From the NCBI RefSeq assembly GCF_002239585.1, contig NZ_NDFH01000003.1, forward strand, positions 1 to 64,000: a stretch of DNA of 64,000 nt, read 5' to 3'. This DNA comes from Psychromonas sp. CD1. GTDB taxonomy: Bacteria > Pseudomonadota > Gammaproteobacteria > Enterobacterales > Psychromonadaceae. Of the stretch, positions 1 to 8,803 are shown piece after piece (the stretch's first letter is position 1; each line of letters opens with the position of its first letter). The translations under genes and the position numbers were made by a program. Below the pieces are notes generated by a model, which had not been told where the DNA came from, made no database searches, and was given only the letters and a program-made list of their open reading frames with translations.

Positions 1-4
1 AAAT

Positions 5-111
5 AATAGACCGAGAAAGAAACTTTTTTTTAAAACGCCACTTCAAATTATGGCAGAACACATAACCGCACTTGCGGCTTAGCGGTTATGCACTTCAAGG
101 TTGAATCTGCC
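5..111 (+). repeat. 107-bp dispersed repeat, copy 1
   Basis: This 107-bp stretch matches positions 24287-24393 in the same orientation with one substitution (A at 46, G at 24328). It holds a perfect 9-bp stem, CATAACCGC paired with GCGGTTATG, and an outer GGCAGA/TCTGCC pair, so it can fold into an extended hairpin. It lies beyond the pyrI terminator. It carries no reading frame of note. It could be a REP- or MITE-like non-autonomous element or the leftover end of an insertion sequence; the family is not recognised. Confidence 0.85.
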
Positions 112-165
112 GATATCTGTTTTATTAAATATAGATATTATATTTAATCGTATTTTAATATCGGC
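109..165. other. AT-rich nested inverted repeat
   Basis: An 8-bp inverted repeat, GCCGATAT at 109-116 and ATATCGGC at 158-165, encloses a second 9-bp inverted repeat (124-132 and 140-148). It starts at the 3' end of the dispersed repeat. It may be an old terminator or a junction structure of the repeat element. No gene is visible in 1-316 apart from this structure, the dispersed repeat and the pyrI terminator. Confidence 0.4.
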
Positions 166-245
166 TGATAAGTTATAGCGACTATAGAATTAAAAATGTT
201 TATGCTTAACTTAAGGTTGTGTTATATTTTTTTGTAAAAATAAAA

Positions 246-298
246 CTAGAAGATGGTGAACTTAAATCAATTTGGAATTTAAGTTCACCATCTTCTAG
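246..298 (-). terminator. pyrBI terminator with 22-bp perfect stem
   Basis: Arms at 246-267 and 277-298 are perfectly complementary over 22 bp with a 9-nt loop. Read on the minus strand the hairpin begins 18 nt after the pyrI stop and runs into a U-rich tail (TTTTATTTTT). This fits a Rho-independent terminator for pyrBI, though the stem is much longer than the usual 7-12 bp. Confidence 0.85.
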
Positions 299-316
299 AA
301 ATTAAACCGATCTAGG

Positions 317-781
317 TTAGTTACATTCAGCCATTATTTCGCGTGAGAATACTTTTTCACAGTATTTACAGCGCAAGAATAAAATATCATTTTTACAGAT
401 AACGTTAAAACTTGTTTCTACAGGCTCATTATGGGTAATGCAGTTGCTGTTGGGGCAACTAAAAACCGCATTAACTTTTTCCGGTAAGGTTAATTGAAAT
501 TTTTTCGACACTTCATAATCTTTAATTTGATTGATAGTCGCATTTTGCGTGTAAAGTGCCAATAAATTTGCTTGATCTTTAGTTATCAAAACATTTTCTA
601 TTTTTATGATATCTTTTTTACCAAGTGCTGATGATGGTAAATTAAGTCCAATAGTTACACTATGATGTGTTTTATCGATTTGAAATAATTTTAAGACTTT
701 GATACCAAGTGTTGCTGGAATATGATCGATAACCGTGCCATTCTTAATCGCTTCAACTTGTAATTTTGTTTTCTTTATCAT
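317..781 (-). CDS. pyrI: Aspartate carbamoyltransferase regulatory chain PyrI
   Basis: Regulatory subunit of aspartate transcarbamoylase. It binds CTP/ATP (and UTP) and couples the catalytic trimers into the allosteric dodecamer of pyrimidine synthesis in the cytoplasm. At 154 residues it matches the usual length. The allosteric domain occupies about residues 1-100. The C-terminal zinc domain has four cysteines at 109, 114, 138 and 141, the same positions as in E. coli PyrI. It starts 10 nt after the pyrB stop, so the two genes form one operon controlled by the pyrL attenuator upstream, and a strong hairpin ends the transcript. Confidence 0.97.
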   Translation of the reverse strand: MIKKTKLQVEAIKNGTVIDHIPATLGIKVLKLFQIDKTHHSVTIGLNLPSSALGKKDIIKIENVLITKDQANLLALYTQNATINQIKDYEVSKKFQLTLPEKVNAVFSCPNSNCITHNEPVETSFNVICKNDILFLRCKYCEKVFSREIMAECN

Positions 782-791
782 GATCTATATC

Positions 792-1724
792 CTAATTCAA
801 TTGTTTATTAAGAACGAGTGCAAGTAAGGCTTCGCGTGCATACACACCATTTTCAGCTTGCTGGAAATAGTAAGCATGTTTTGTTTTATCAACATCAATC
901 GTTATTTCATCAACACGAGGTAGTGGATGTAACACTTTCATATTTTCACGAACATTTTCTAGCATCTCGGCTTTTAAAATGAAGGCTGATTTTATATGTG
1001 CGTATTCAGATTCATCAAAACGCTCTTTTTGTACGCGCGTCATATATAAAATATCGAGTTTATCAATCACAGTTTCCATCTCTGTATGGATACTATATTC
1101 AATATTAGCATCATCTAATTCTTGATAAATATGCTTTGGCATCGCTAATATTTCGGGTGCGATGAAAAAGAACTTTATATTATTAAATTTAGCTAATGCT
1201 TGAGTCAAAGAGTGTACTGTGCGGCCATATTTTAAGTCACCTACAAAAGCAATGTTTAAGTTATCAAGTCTACCTTGTGTTTCAAAAATGCTAAAAAGGT
1301 CAAGGATGGTTTGTGTTGGATGTTGGTTTGAACCATCACCGCCATTGATAACTGGAACGTTATTGGAGAACTCAGAGGCTAAACGAGCCGCGCCTTCTTG
1401 AGGATGGCGCATAACAAAAGCATCGACATAAGATGAAATAACCTGAACCGAATCTGCAAGTGTTTCGCCTTTTTTAGCCAAAGAAGTATTGCCTGCATTG
1501 TCAAAACCTATTACCGTGCCACCTAAACGTTGTATCGCAGTTTCAAAAGAGAGGCGAGTACGTGTAGAGGGTTCAAAGAAACAACTTGCAATGACTTTAC
1601 CTTTCAGTAATGTTGGGTTTGGCGTATGTTTTAATTGCTTTGCAGTATCGACAATAAGCTCTAGCTCTTCTCGACTTAGCTCTGGAATTGAAATAATGTG
1701 TTTCTTATATAACGAATTTCTCAT
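792..1724 (-). CDS. pyrB: Aspartate carbamoyltransferase catalytic chain PyrB
   Basis: Condenses carbamoyl phosphate with L-aspartate to N-carbamoyl-L-aspartate, the committed step of pyrimidine synthesis. The 310-residue protein has the carbamoyl-phosphate motif STRTR (53-57), the HPTQ motif (135-138) and the C-terminal aspartate-loop segment PLPRVDE. Its ATG overlaps the stop codon of the pyrL leader ORF (ATGA), so translation may be coupled to the leader. pyrI follows 10 nt downstream. Expression is expected to respond to UTP through attenuation in the leader, as known for enterobacterial pyrBI; here that rests on the leader structure seen in the sequence. Confidence 0.97.
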   Translation of the reverse strand: MRNSLYKKHIISIPELSREELELIVDTAKQLKHTPNPTLLKGKVIASCFFEPSTRTRLSFETAIQRLGGTVIGFDNAGNTSLAKKGETLADSVQVISSYVDAFVMRHPQEGAARLASEFSNNVPVINGGDGSNQHPTQTILDLFSIFETQGRLDNLNIAFVGDLKYGRTVHSLTQALAKFNNIKFFFIAPEILAMPKHIYQELDDANIEYSIHTEMETVIDKLDILYMTRVQKERFDESEYAHIKSAFILKAEMLENVRENMKVLHPLPRVDEITIDVDKTKHAYYFQQAENGVYAREALLALVLNKQLN

Positions 1725-1849
1725 TTTTTATTTCCTTTTGCGTACTTTAAAAATACAAGTTGTGGTTGGATCAACAGGCAAAAAAAAAGCCTTCTGAAAT
1801 AGAAGACTTTTAAAGATGAATAAAGTATGACTAGATATTTTAAATGCAT
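1721..1849 (-). CDS. pyrL: pyrBI leader peptide PyrL (42 aa)
   Basis: A 42-codon reading frame begins [20 protein letters not shown], runs straight through the attenuator hairpin and its T-run, and ends with TGA overlapping the pyrB ATG. A ribosome site (AAAGGA) lies about 10 nt before the ATG. E. coli pyrL has 44 codons, also spans the attenuator and ends just before pyrB, so size and position agree closely although the sequence is different. In the known mechanism, low UTP stalls RNA polymerase so that a ribosome on the leader catches up and prevents the terminator forming. The function is inferred from architecture, not from peptide similarity. Confidence 0.8.
   Translation of the reverse strand: MHLKYLVILYSSLKVFYFRRLFFCLLIQPQLVFLKYAKGNKK
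1780..1811 (-). promoter_or_regulatory. pyrBI transcription attenuator
   Basis: On the minus strand AAAAGTCTTCT pairs with AGAAGGCTTTT around a 5-nt ATTTC loop, with one G-U pair, followed by an uninterrupted run of T residues (complement of A1780-1788). It lies about 55 nt before the pyrB start and inside the pyrL frame, which is the layout of a translation-coupled attenuator. Confidence 0.85.
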
Positions 1850-1932
1850 GCTTTTGTTATCCTTTGTATATTCTGCCAGTCACGTTATTAATAAGTGCTG
1901 GGTAATGTTATGATTATTTTTTAAGTAAGTGC

Positions 1933-2844
1933 TTACTCTGCCACGATGTTTGTGCCAGCTTCACCTTTTAGAATGCGTAGGCCTGCATCTAATGTGCCGA
2001 TGCCAACAAAAGTGCCTCCATTTTTAATAAATTCACACGAAGCTTGAATTTTAGGACCCATAGAGCCTGCATCAAAAGTATATTTATCTAATTCACTTGG
2101 TGTTGTTTTACGTAATGCTTTCTGTGTTGGTTTACCCCAATCGAGATAAACGGCATCTGTATCTGTTAAAATTAATAAAGCATCTGCATTAAGTTGTTTA
2201 GCTAAGAATGCTGCAGACATGTCTTTATCAATAACGGCTTCAATACCTACTAATTTACCATTAACTTTGGTTACAGGAATGCCACCGCCACCCGTACAAA
2301 TAACTAAATGGTTTTGGTTTATTAATGTAGTGATTGCATCATTTTCAATAATGCCAATAGGTAAAGGGCTTGGTACAACACGGCGGAAGTATTTACCATC
2401 TGGTTTAATCGCCCAATTGTGTTTTTTAGCAAGTTTAGTTGCTTCTTCTTCTGAATAAATAGGGCCAATCGGTTTTGTTGGATCTGCAAAAGCTGGATCA
2501 TTTTCATCGACGCGCATTTGTGTCAAAATACAAGAAACCTCTATTTCAGGGAGTAAGTTTTTAAGTTCTTGCATTAAGATGTAACCGATCATACCTTGTG
2601 TTTCTGAACCTAATACATCTAAAGGATAAGGTTTTACAGCTTTGTACTCTAAGCCTTGCAATGCTAATAAACCAACTTGAGGACCATTACCATGAACTAA
2701 TACTACATTGTATTCATTGGCAATTTCTGCAATTGATTTAGCTGCGGTTGCGATGTTAGCGCGTTGAATATCCGCTTCTAAAGGTTCACCTCTACGCAGT
2801 AGAGCATTGCCACCTAATGCAACAACAACGGTTTTTTTTGTCAT
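1933..2844 (-). CDS. arcC: Carbamate kinase ArcC
   Basis: Transfers phosphate from carbamoyl phosphate to ADP, giving ATP, CO2 and ammonia. It is the energy-yielding last step of the arginine deiminase pathway. The 303-residue protein has the amino acid kinase fold signatures GGNALL near the N-terminus, GNGPQVG around residue 54, the nucleotide-site stretch LTDTDAVYLDWG and a C-terminal AGSMGPK. It lies 69 nt downstream of arcA in the same direction. The catabolic ornithine carbamoyltransferase that should supply its substrate is not next to it; pyrBI follows instead, under its own leader. Confidence 0.96.
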   Translation of the reverse strand: MTKKTVVVALGGNALLRRGEPLEADIQRANIATAAKSIAEIANEYNVVLVHGNGPQVGLLALQGLEYKAVKPYPLDVLGSETQGMIGYILMQELKNLLPEIEVSCILTQMRVDENDPAFADPTKPIGPIYSEEEATKLAKKHNWAIKPDGKYFRRVVPSPLPIGIIENDAITTLINQNHLVICTGGGGIPVTKVNGKLVGIEAVIDKDMSAAFLAKQLNADALLILTDTDAVYLDWGKPTQKALRKTTPSELDKYTFDAGSMGPKIQASCEFIKNGGTFVGIGTLDAGLRILKGEAGTNIVAE

Positions 2845-2913
2845 AATTTATTCTCTTGGTTGAAGATTGCATTTAACCAAGATTAAATGCAATAGATTAT
2901 TATTACTTATTTA

Positions 2914-4134
2914 TTAGATGCCATCACGTTCAATTGGGCAACTCATGCAACGCGCACCACCACGACCACGACCAAGTTCATCACCAGGAATAGATAATAC
3001 AGTGATACCTGCTTTGTCGTATTTTTCATTGGTAAATACATTGCGTTCGTAACCAATAACAACACCAGGTTTAACGGTTAATACATTGTTTGCATCGTTC
3101 CATTGCTCACGCTCTGCTTCGTAACTATCACCACCTGTTGTGATAAGATTTAATTTGCCAACACCTAATGCTTTTTCAATAGTGTTAACAAAGTAACCTT
3201 CTTTCGTCATGTTGATAGCGCCAGATTCATCACCTGTTAGGCTCCAACATTGGATATCTTTACGAATAACTTCTGGGTATACAGAGAATGTATCTTCATC
3301 AAGATGCGTCATAACTGTATCAAGATGCATACATGAACGATGTTTAGGCAGTTGCATAGCAATGACTTGTTTTGCTTGACCTGTTTTAAACAGTTGTGAG
3401 GCTAAATGTTCAACACCTTGTGGTGTTGTACGTTCAGACATACCAATTAATACAGAGCCCTTACCAATAATAAGCACATCTCCACCTTCGATGGTTGATT
3501 TATCATATTGGCGTTCTTCTTCTCCGTAGAATTTAATAAAATCAGCCCCAGCAAAAGTAGGGTGCCAACGATAAATCGCACGTAAATGGTTAGTTTCTCT
3601 TTGACGAGCAACTTTTGCCATAGGGTTGATAGAAACGCCACCATAAATCCAGCATGAAGTATCACGAGTGAAAAGATGATTTGGTAATGGAGTGATAATA
3701 AAATCATTAAGTTGATGTAAAGGTTGCATCATAGAATTAGATTTTACTGGGCATTGGCCATAGCTTAAGCCACCAAGAAAAATAGAGGCAAGTTCCAAAT
3801 TAGGTAAGCCACTTAAGAACCCACGTACGTCGCTAGCAAAAGCCATTCCTAAACGATATCCAGAAACTTGAGAGGTTAATAACCATTCTTTTGCTTCTGC
3901 TATCGCTAATGTTTCAGCTAATAGTTCATGTAAAAATAAAACTTCTACACCTTGATCTCGTAGTGTTTTGGTAAAAGCATCATGCTCTTCACCTGCGCGT
4001 TTTACAGATAACACATCATCAAATAATAAATCTTGGCAATTTGATGGTGTAAGGTGAGATAAACTACGCTCAGGACGATGTACCATAACACGATGTAATT
4101 GACCAATTTCTGAACCAACATATAACTTACTCAT
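2914..4134 (-). CDS. arcA: Arginine deiminase ArcA
   Basis: Hydrolyses L-arginine to citrulline and ammonia, the first step of the arginine deiminase pathway, used for ATP generation under low oxygen and for acid resistance. The 406-residue protein shows the guanidino-group hydrolase motifs FTRDTS, EGGDVLI and HLDTV, and the catalytic cysteine in [10 protein letters not shown] (Cys396; the Pseudomonas equivalent lies at the same distance from the C-terminus). arcC follows. The gene diverges from aroF across a short region holding a pentanucleotide repeat. ArgR or FNR/ANR control would be expected for the family, but I could not identify a clean operator. Confidence 0.97.
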   Translation of the reverse strand: MSKLYVGSEIGQLHRVMVHRPERSLSHLTPSNCQDLLFDDVLSVKRAGEEHDAFTKTLRDQGVEVLFLHELLAETLAIAEAKEWLLTSQVSGYRLGMAFASDVRGFLSGLPNLELASIFLGGLSYGQCPVKSNSMMQPLHQLNDFIITPLPNHLFTRDTSCWIYGGVSINPMAKVARQRETNHLRAIYRWHPTFAGADFIKFYGEEERQYDKSTIEGGDVLIIGKGSVLIGMSERTTPQGVEHLASQLFKTGQAKQVIAMQLPKHRSCMHLDTVMTHLDEDTFSVYPEVIRKDIQCWSLTGDESGAINMTKEGYFVNTIEKALGVGKLNLITTGGDSYEAEREQWNDANNVLTVKPGVVIGYERNVFTNEKYDKAGITVLSIPGDELGRGRGGARCMSCPIERDGI

Positions 4135-4202
4135 ACTTCCATTCCTTTATCTAAAATGTTAATTGAATATTGTTAATAAAAAAGACTTACCGTTTGTTTT
4201 AA

Positions 4203-4239
4203 AATTTAATTTAATTTAATTTAATTTAATTTAATTTAA
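4203..4239. repeat. AATTT pentanucleotide tandem repeat
   Basis: Seven consecutive AATTT units (4203-4237) plus AA lie in the 186-bp region between the divergent starts of arcA and aroF. A repeat of this kind can change length by slippage and would alter spacing or DNA bending in one or both promoters by 5-bp steps, about half a helical turn. The effect on expression is an inference. Confidence 0.9.
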
Positions 4240-4320
4240 CTCCTGTTCTTTTTATATTGGGTCGCGCTGTTTATTTCCTATGTTATGATGCATTTACGAT
4301 CAACTTTCCTTAAGAATAAT

Positions 4321-5388
4321 ATGACAATTCTAGAAAATGAAAATATTTATATTGAATCAGAAACAGTATTAATGACACCTGCACAGCTTAAAAAACAACT
4401 CCCTGTCTCAGCTTATGTGAATAAATTCATTAATATCTCACGGAGAAATATTGCAAATATTATTCAGAAAAAAGATCATCGACTTTTGGTGATTTGTGGG
4501 CCGTGCTCTATTCATGATATTACGGCAGCAAAGGAGTATGCAACACGTCTTAAAAAGGTACATGAACAATATAAAGATACGTTGTATATTGTGATGCGCG
4601 TCTATTTTGAAAAACCCCGTACGACAGTAGGGTGGAAAGGATTAATTAATGATCCTTATATGGATGACTCTTTTGATATTGAAGCAGGCTTAAAAAAGGC
4701 AAGAGAGCTTTTATTGTGGATATCTGAATTAGGTTTACCCATCGCAACCGAAGCGTTAGATCCAATAAGCCCACAATATATTGGTGATTTATTTAGTTGG
4801 GCCGCTATTGGAGCGCGCACTACTGAATCACAAACACACAGAGAAATGGCGAGTGGTTTATCCATGCCTGTCGGCTTTAAGAATGGAACGGATGGAAGTT
4901 TATCTACGGCTGTTAATGCAATGCAATCTGCAGCATCAGGGCACCGCTTTATGGGGATTAATCAAAATGGCCAGAGTGCATTATTACAAACGACAGGTAA
5001 CAAAAATGGGCATGTTATTTTACGAGGAGGAGGCGGTAAACCAAATTACGATTCATTAAATGTAGCCTTAGCAGAGCAAGCTCTCGATAAAGCTAAAATG
5101 GGAAATATTTTAATCGTGGATTGTAGTCATGAAAATTCAAATAAAAATTATCAACTTCAACCCTTAGTTGCTAAAGATGTTTTTCATCAGATATTAAAAG
5201 GCAATAAATCTATTATCGGTATTATGCTTGAAAGTAATCTTCATGCTGGCAGTCAAGTAGCCTCTCTTCCTGTCGATGAACTACAGTATGGTGTATCTGT
5301 TACCGATGCGTGTATTGATTGGGAAACTACGGAAACACTATTTAAGCAAGCAAGTTGCTTATTAAAAGAGACATTACAATCGAGATGA
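4321..5388 (+). CDS. aroF: DAHP synthase (AroF type)
   Basis: 3-Deoxy-7-phosphoheptulonate synthase condenses phosphoenolpyruvate and erythrose 4-phosphate, the first step of aromatic amino acid synthesis. The family motif GPCSIHD and a C-terminal metal-site stretch around DCSHENS are present. I place the start at 4321, giving 355 residues beginning [14 protein letters not shown], because this aligns with the 356-residue E. coli AroF; an in-frame ATG at 4285 would add 12 unsupported residues. tyrA follows after 10 nt, as in the E. coli tyrosine-repressed aroF-tyrA operon. This context suggests the tyrosine-sensitive isozyme. No convincing TyrR box was found. Confidence 0.95.
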   Translation: MTILENENIYIESETVLMTPAQLKKQLPVSAYVNKFINISRRNIANIIQKKDHRLLVICGPCSIHDITAAKEYATRLKKVHEQYKDTLYIVMRVYFEKPRTTVGWKGLINDPYMDDSFDIEAGLKKARELLLWISELGLPIATEALDPISPQYIGDLFSWAAIGARTTESQTHREMASGLSMPVGFKNGTDGSLSTAVNAMQSAASGHRFMGINQNGQSALLQTTGNKNGHVILRGGGGKPNYDSLNVALAEQALDKAKMGNILIVDCSHENSNKNYQLQPLVAKDVFHQILKGNKSIIGIMLESNLHAGSQVASLPVDELQYGVSVTDACIDWETTETLFKQASCLLKETLQSR

Positions 5389-5398
5389 GATATCCATT

Positions 5399-6526
5399 AT
5401 GCCATTAAGTAAATTACGCGACAAAATAGACGGCATTGACAAGCAACTCATTGATTTATTAGCAGAAAGGTTAAATTTAGTTGCTGAGGTTGGCGTGGTA
5501 AAAACAAAATATGGTTTACCTATATATGTGCCAGAACGAGAAGCCTCTATGCTTGAATCACGTAGAAAAGAGGCTAAGTTGAAAGGTGTGCCAGAAGATC
5601 TAATTGAAGATATATTACGTAGAACGATGCGTGAATCTTATGCAAATGAATATGAAATGGGCTTTAAAACGATTAATCCTCAAATGAAACGTATCGTCAT
5701 CATTGGAGGGAATGGGTTATTAGGCAAACGTTTTGTTGAAATGTTTGAATTGTCGGGGTATCAAGTTGACATTTTAGGTCGTTCTAACTGGGATCAAGCT
5801 GAACAAATTTGTAGTGAAGCGGGATTAGTGATCGTTGGCTCTCCTATTGACGTCACCGTGGAGGTAATAAAAAAGCTTACATATTTACCTTCGGATTGTA
5901 TATTAGCAGATATTACAAGTGTTAAATGCGCACCCTTACAGGCGATGTTAGATGTACATTCTGGGCCAGTTGTTGGATTGCATCCTATGTTTGGACCAGA
6001 TATTGCAAGTTTTGCAAAGCAAGTGATTGTATATTGTGATGGTCGTGGAGCAGAAAAATATGCTTGGTTAATTGAACAAATGAAAATTTGGGGGGCTCAG
6101 TTATACTCTGTGAGTGCTAAAACACATGATGAATCGATGACACTTATTCAAGCCTTACGGCATTTTACGAGTTTTGTGTATGGTGTACATTTACAAGAAA
6201 TGAATGCTGATTTAGCACAATTATTAGATCTTAGTTCGCCTATTTATCGTTTAGAACTTGCTATGGTAGGACGTTTATTTGCGCAAGAGCCTGCATTATA
6301 TGCGGATATTATACTTTCACAAAAAAGTAATTTGGCAATGATAAAACGTTACCATCAACATTTTTCTGTTGCTATTGAACTTTTAGAAACGAAAAATAGA
6401 AATGCATTTATCAGTAGATTTGAATCAGTTACTAATTGGATGGGGGATTACTCTTCCTTATTTATGGACGAAAGTCGGGCTGTATTAGAACAAGCTTATG
6501 ATAAACGTGTCTATGAAAATAAATGA
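5399..6526 (+). CDS. tyrA: Chorismate mutase / prephenate dehydrogenase TyrA
   Basis: Bifunctional T-protein that makes prephenate from chorismate and oxidises it to 4-hydroxyphenylpyruvate for tyrosine synthesis. Residues about 1-90 form the AroQ-type mutase helices, with Arg11 and Lys39-region residues typical of the active site. A Rossmann motif ([13 protein letters not shown]) begins near residue 100, followed by the dehydrogenase domain with LHPMFGPD. The 375-residue length agrees with E. coli TyrA (373). It is the second gene of aroF-tyrA and converges on raiA. The pheA gene often found nearby in enterobacteria is absent here. Confidence 0.96.
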   Translation: MPLSKLRDKIDGIDKQLIDLLAERLNLVAEVGVVKTKYGLPIYVPEREASMLESRRKEAKLKGVPEDLIEDILRRTMRESYANEYEMGFKTINPQMKRIVIIGGNGLLGKRFVEMFELSGYQVDILGRSNWDQAEQICSEAGLVIVGSPIDVTVEVIKKLTYLPSDCILADITSVKCAPLQAMLDVHSGPVVGLHPMFGPDIASFAKQVIVYCDGRGAEKYAWLIEQMKIWGAQLYSVSAKTHDESMTLIQALRHFTSFVYGVHLQEMNADLAQLLDLSSPIYRLELAMVGRLFAQEPALYADIILSQKSNLAMIKRYHQHFSVAIELLETKNRNAFISRFESVTNWMGDYSSLFMDESRAVLEQAYDKRVYENK

Positions 6527-6540
6527 GGATAAAAATAAAG

Positions 6541-6571
6541 AAGAAAGGAGTACATCATGCACCCCTTTCTT
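6541..6571. terminator. Bidirectional terminator between tyrA and raiA
   Basis: AAGAAAGG (6541-6548) pairs with CCTTTCTT (6564-6571), followed by a T-rich stretch on the plus strand and preceded by an A-rich stretch that gives a U-tail on the minus strand. It lies between two convergent genes. Confidence 0.7.
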
Positions 6572-6593
6572 ATTTTCTTTGTCTATTTTGATG

Positions 6594-7004
6594 TTATGAA
6601 AGGAATTCGTTATTCATTTTTATTTCCACATCAGATTCTACTTCGATATTTTCATCTTCACTGATTTGTCCTGAAATATCACCTGTACGACATAGGTTTT
6701 TACCATTATTTTTAGCGCGACTCGCCTCATCTTTATGTGAATATTTATTTAATTGTCGTTCTATTTTTTGAAATAGTTGACCAATAGCAATATAAAGATC
6801 ATCGTGTTCGGCATGTGCGAATACCTTACCATTTGATACACCGATCTTTGCTTCTATTTTTACGCCTTGAGGCTCTTTAGTGATAATACAGTGTGGGTTA
6901 ATTAATGGGACTTGTAACTTCTCTAGCTTTTGAAATCTTTCTTCTATTTTTCTACGCATTGTGTCAGTGATAGTCATTTGCTTGCTAGTAATTTCAATTC
7001 TCAT
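6594..7004 (-). CDS. raiA: Ribosome-associated inhibitor RaiA (YfiA/pY)
   Basis: Binds the decoding region of the 30S subunit in stationary phase or cold and blocks initiation, protecting idle ribosomes. The N-terminal part (ITSKQMTIT, INPHCIITKEPQG, IERQLNKYSHK) matches the RaiA/HPF fold. I place the start at the ATG at 7004 (136 residues), which has AAGG about 8 nt upstream, rather than a GTG at 7013. The C-terminal tail of about 30 residues is acidic and longer than in the 113-residue E. coli protein, but too short for the long-HPF dimerisation domain. Location next to tyrA/aroF is conserved with E. coli. Confidence 0.93.
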   Translation of the reverse strand: MRIEITSKQMTITDTMRRKIEERFQKLEKLQVPLINPHCIITKEPQGVKIEAKIGVSNGKVFAHAEHDDLYIAIGQLFQKIERQLNKYSHKDEASRAKNNGKNLCRTGDISGQISEDENIEVESDVEIKMNNEFLS

Positions 7005-7080
7005 ATAAGACACCTTTTAGTTATACACATATTGTGCTCATTAATAGATTAGACGTTTTTACACTTTTTAAAAGTGATAT

Positions 7081-7116
7081 AGCCTATGCTATTAATGACT
7101 TCATTAATAGCAGGCT
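7081..7116. promoter_or_regulatory. 26-bp near-perfect palindrome upstream of aspA
   Basis: Arms TGCTATTAATGA (7087-7098) and TCATTAATAGCA (7101-7112) are perfectly complementary with only two bases between them. Outer AGCC/GGCT bases extend the pairing. It begins 66 bp before the aspA start and ends about 31 bp before it, so it could be a repressor or activator operator or a stem in the aspA 5' leader. It lacks a T-run on either strand, which argues against a terminator. Confidence 0.55.
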
Positions 7117-7147
7117 CAATATATTTAATATTAATTAAGGCTTTGTT

Positions 7148-8608
7148 ATGTCTAAAAAAAGTTCTCTTGAAAAGCAAGATACAACGTTAAATCTTAAAAC
7201 ACGCACAGAAGAAGATTTACTGGGTAAACGCCAAGTGCCAGTTGATGCTTATTGGGGGATTCATACTCTTCGCGCTATCGAAAATTTTAATATCTCTAAC
7301 GCTACAATTTCAGATGTTCCTGAATTTATACGAGGAATGATTTTCACTAAAAAAGCGGCAGCTATGGCAAATACAGAATTAGGTGCTATTCCTGCAGAAG
7401 TTGGTGAATATATTATTAAAGCTTGTGATTTGATCCTTGATACGGGTAAATGTATGGACCAATTTCCATCTGATGTATACCAAGGTGGCGCAGGTACATC
7501 TGTTAATATGAACACAAATGAAGTTATTGCGAATCTAGCACTTGAATTAATGGGTAAAGAAAAAGGTGAATACGACATCATCAACCCTAACGATCATGTT
7601 AATAAAAGCCAATCTACCAACGATGCTTATCCAACTGGCTTTCGCATCGCGGTTTATAATAGCTTAATGAACATGATTAAATCTCTTGAGTACCTTAAAG
7701 CATCTTTTCATGCTAAAGGCATAGAATTTTCTGATATCTTAAAAATGAGTCGTACCCAACTTCAAGATGCTGTTCCGATGACTGTAGGTCAAGAATTTCA
7801 TGCATTTGAAATCTCTATCAAAGAAGAAATTAAAAATATTCGTTATACCGCTAATTTATTACTTGAAATTAATTTAGGTGCGACGGCTATTGGGACTGCA
7901 CTAAATGCTGTTAAAGGTTATCAACTCCTAGCGGTTAAACATCTTGCAGATATCACTGGACTCGCGTGTACACCAGCAGAAGATCTTATTGAAGCAACAT
8001 CAGATTGTGGTGCGTATGTTATGGTTCATGGAGCACTTAAACGTACAGCGGTTAAACTCTCTAAAATATGTAATGATTTACGTTTACTTTCATCGGGTCC
8101 TCGTACTGGATTTAATGAACTTAATTTACCAGAATTGCAAGCCGGCTCATCTATTATGCCTGCTAAAGTAAATCCCGTAATTCCTGAAGTAGTGAACCAA
8201 GTTTGCTTTAAAGTCATTGGTAATGACATTACTATTACCTTTGCAGCAGAAGCAGGTCAATTACAACTTAATGTTATGGAGCCTGTTATTGGGCAAGCAT
8301 TATTTGAATCGATTTCATTGCTTAATAATGCATGCATTAATCTACGAGATAAATGTATTACGGGTATTACGGTCAATAAAGAAGTTTGTGAACATTTCGT
8401 ATTTAACTCTATCGGTATCGTCACTTATTTAAATCCGCTAATTGGTCATCATGAAGGTGATATCATTGGTAAAATCTGTGCTGAAACAGGTAAAACTGTT
8501 CGTGAAGTTGTTCTCGAGCGTAATCTATTAAGCAAAGAAGAATTGGATGAAATTTTCTCAATAGAGAATTTAATGCATCCTAAATATAAAGCAAGACAAT
8601 ATAAATAG
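7148..8608 (+). CDS. aspA: Aspartate ammonia-lyase (aspartase)
   Basis: Reversibly deaminates L-aspartate to fumarate and ammonia, feeding anaerobic fumarate respiration and nitrogen supply. The 486-residue protein has the fumarase/aspartase family signature [12 protein letters not shown] around residue 330 and the N-terminal [12 protein letters not shown] typical of aspartase. AAGG sits 9 nt before the ATG. The upstream region carries a strong palindrome. The gene is monocistronic, bounded by a downstream hairpin and by the convergent rpoD. With the periplasmic asparaginase elsewhere in this window, it could complete an asparagine to fumarate route. Confidence 0.97.
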   Translation: MSKKSSLEKQDTTLNLKTRTEEDLLGKRQVPVDAYWGIHTLRAIENFNISNATISDVPEFIRGMIFTKKAAAMANTELGAIPAEVGEYIIKACDLILDTGKCMDQFPSDVYQGGAGTSVNMNTNEVIANLALELMGKEKGEYDIINPNDHVNKSQSTNDAYPTGFRIAVYNSLMNMIKSLEYLKASFHAKGIEFSDILKMSRTQLQDAVPMTVGQEFHAFEISIKEEIKNIRYTANLLLEINLGATAIGTALNAVKGYQLLAVKHLADITGLACTPAEDLIEATSDCGAYVMVHGALKRTAVKLSKICNDLRLLSSGPRTGFNELNLPELQAGSSIMPAKVNPVIPEVVNQVCFKVIGNDITITFAAEAGQLQLNVMEPVIGQALFESISLLNNACINLRDKCITGITVNKEVCEHFVFNSIGIVTYLNPLIGHHEGDIIGKICAETGKTVREVVLERNLLSKEELDEIFSIENLMHPKYKARQYK

Positions 8609-8630
8609 ATTCGTATATTAAGTGTTCTAT

Positions 8631-8658
8631 CGCGTGGTTTTCGTAATGAAACCGCGCG
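8631..8658 (+). terminator. aspA terminator hairpin
   Basis: CGCGTGGTTT (8631-8640) pairs with AAACCGCGCG (8649-8658) with one G-U pair and an 8-nt loop, about 20 nt after the aspA stop. The following T-tract is weak (TTATCCTT). Confidence 0.65.
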
Positions 8659-8760
8659 TTATCCTTCCCGTGTTTTGATCTCATGATCAATTAAAAATTA
8701 AAAATAATCTCATAATCTCTATAGCTCAATTATTTTATATAGTTAATAATTCATGTGTTT

Positions 8761-8800
8761 AAAGTACTAAAAATCTGATTTATCAGGATTTTAGTACTTT
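8761..8800 (-). terminator. rpoD terminator
   Basis: Two 19-nt arms (8761-8779, 8782-8800) pair with a single mismatch position around a 2-nt centre, immediately after the rpoD stop on the minus strand. It ends the macromolecular synthesis operon. The U-rich stretch lies within the stem's 3' arm. Confidence 0.7.
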
Positions 8801-8803
8801 AGT

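Noticed and set aside
5..111. Integron attC site
   Set aside because: The 107-bp repeat folds as a hairpin, but I could not find both required core sites (RYYYAAC and GTTRRRY) at its ends, and no cassette-like gene order surrounds it.
4135..4202. ArgR or FNR box upstream of arcA
   Set aside because: TTGAATATTGTTAA gives only partial matches to either consensus, and the AT-rich context makes chance matches likely.
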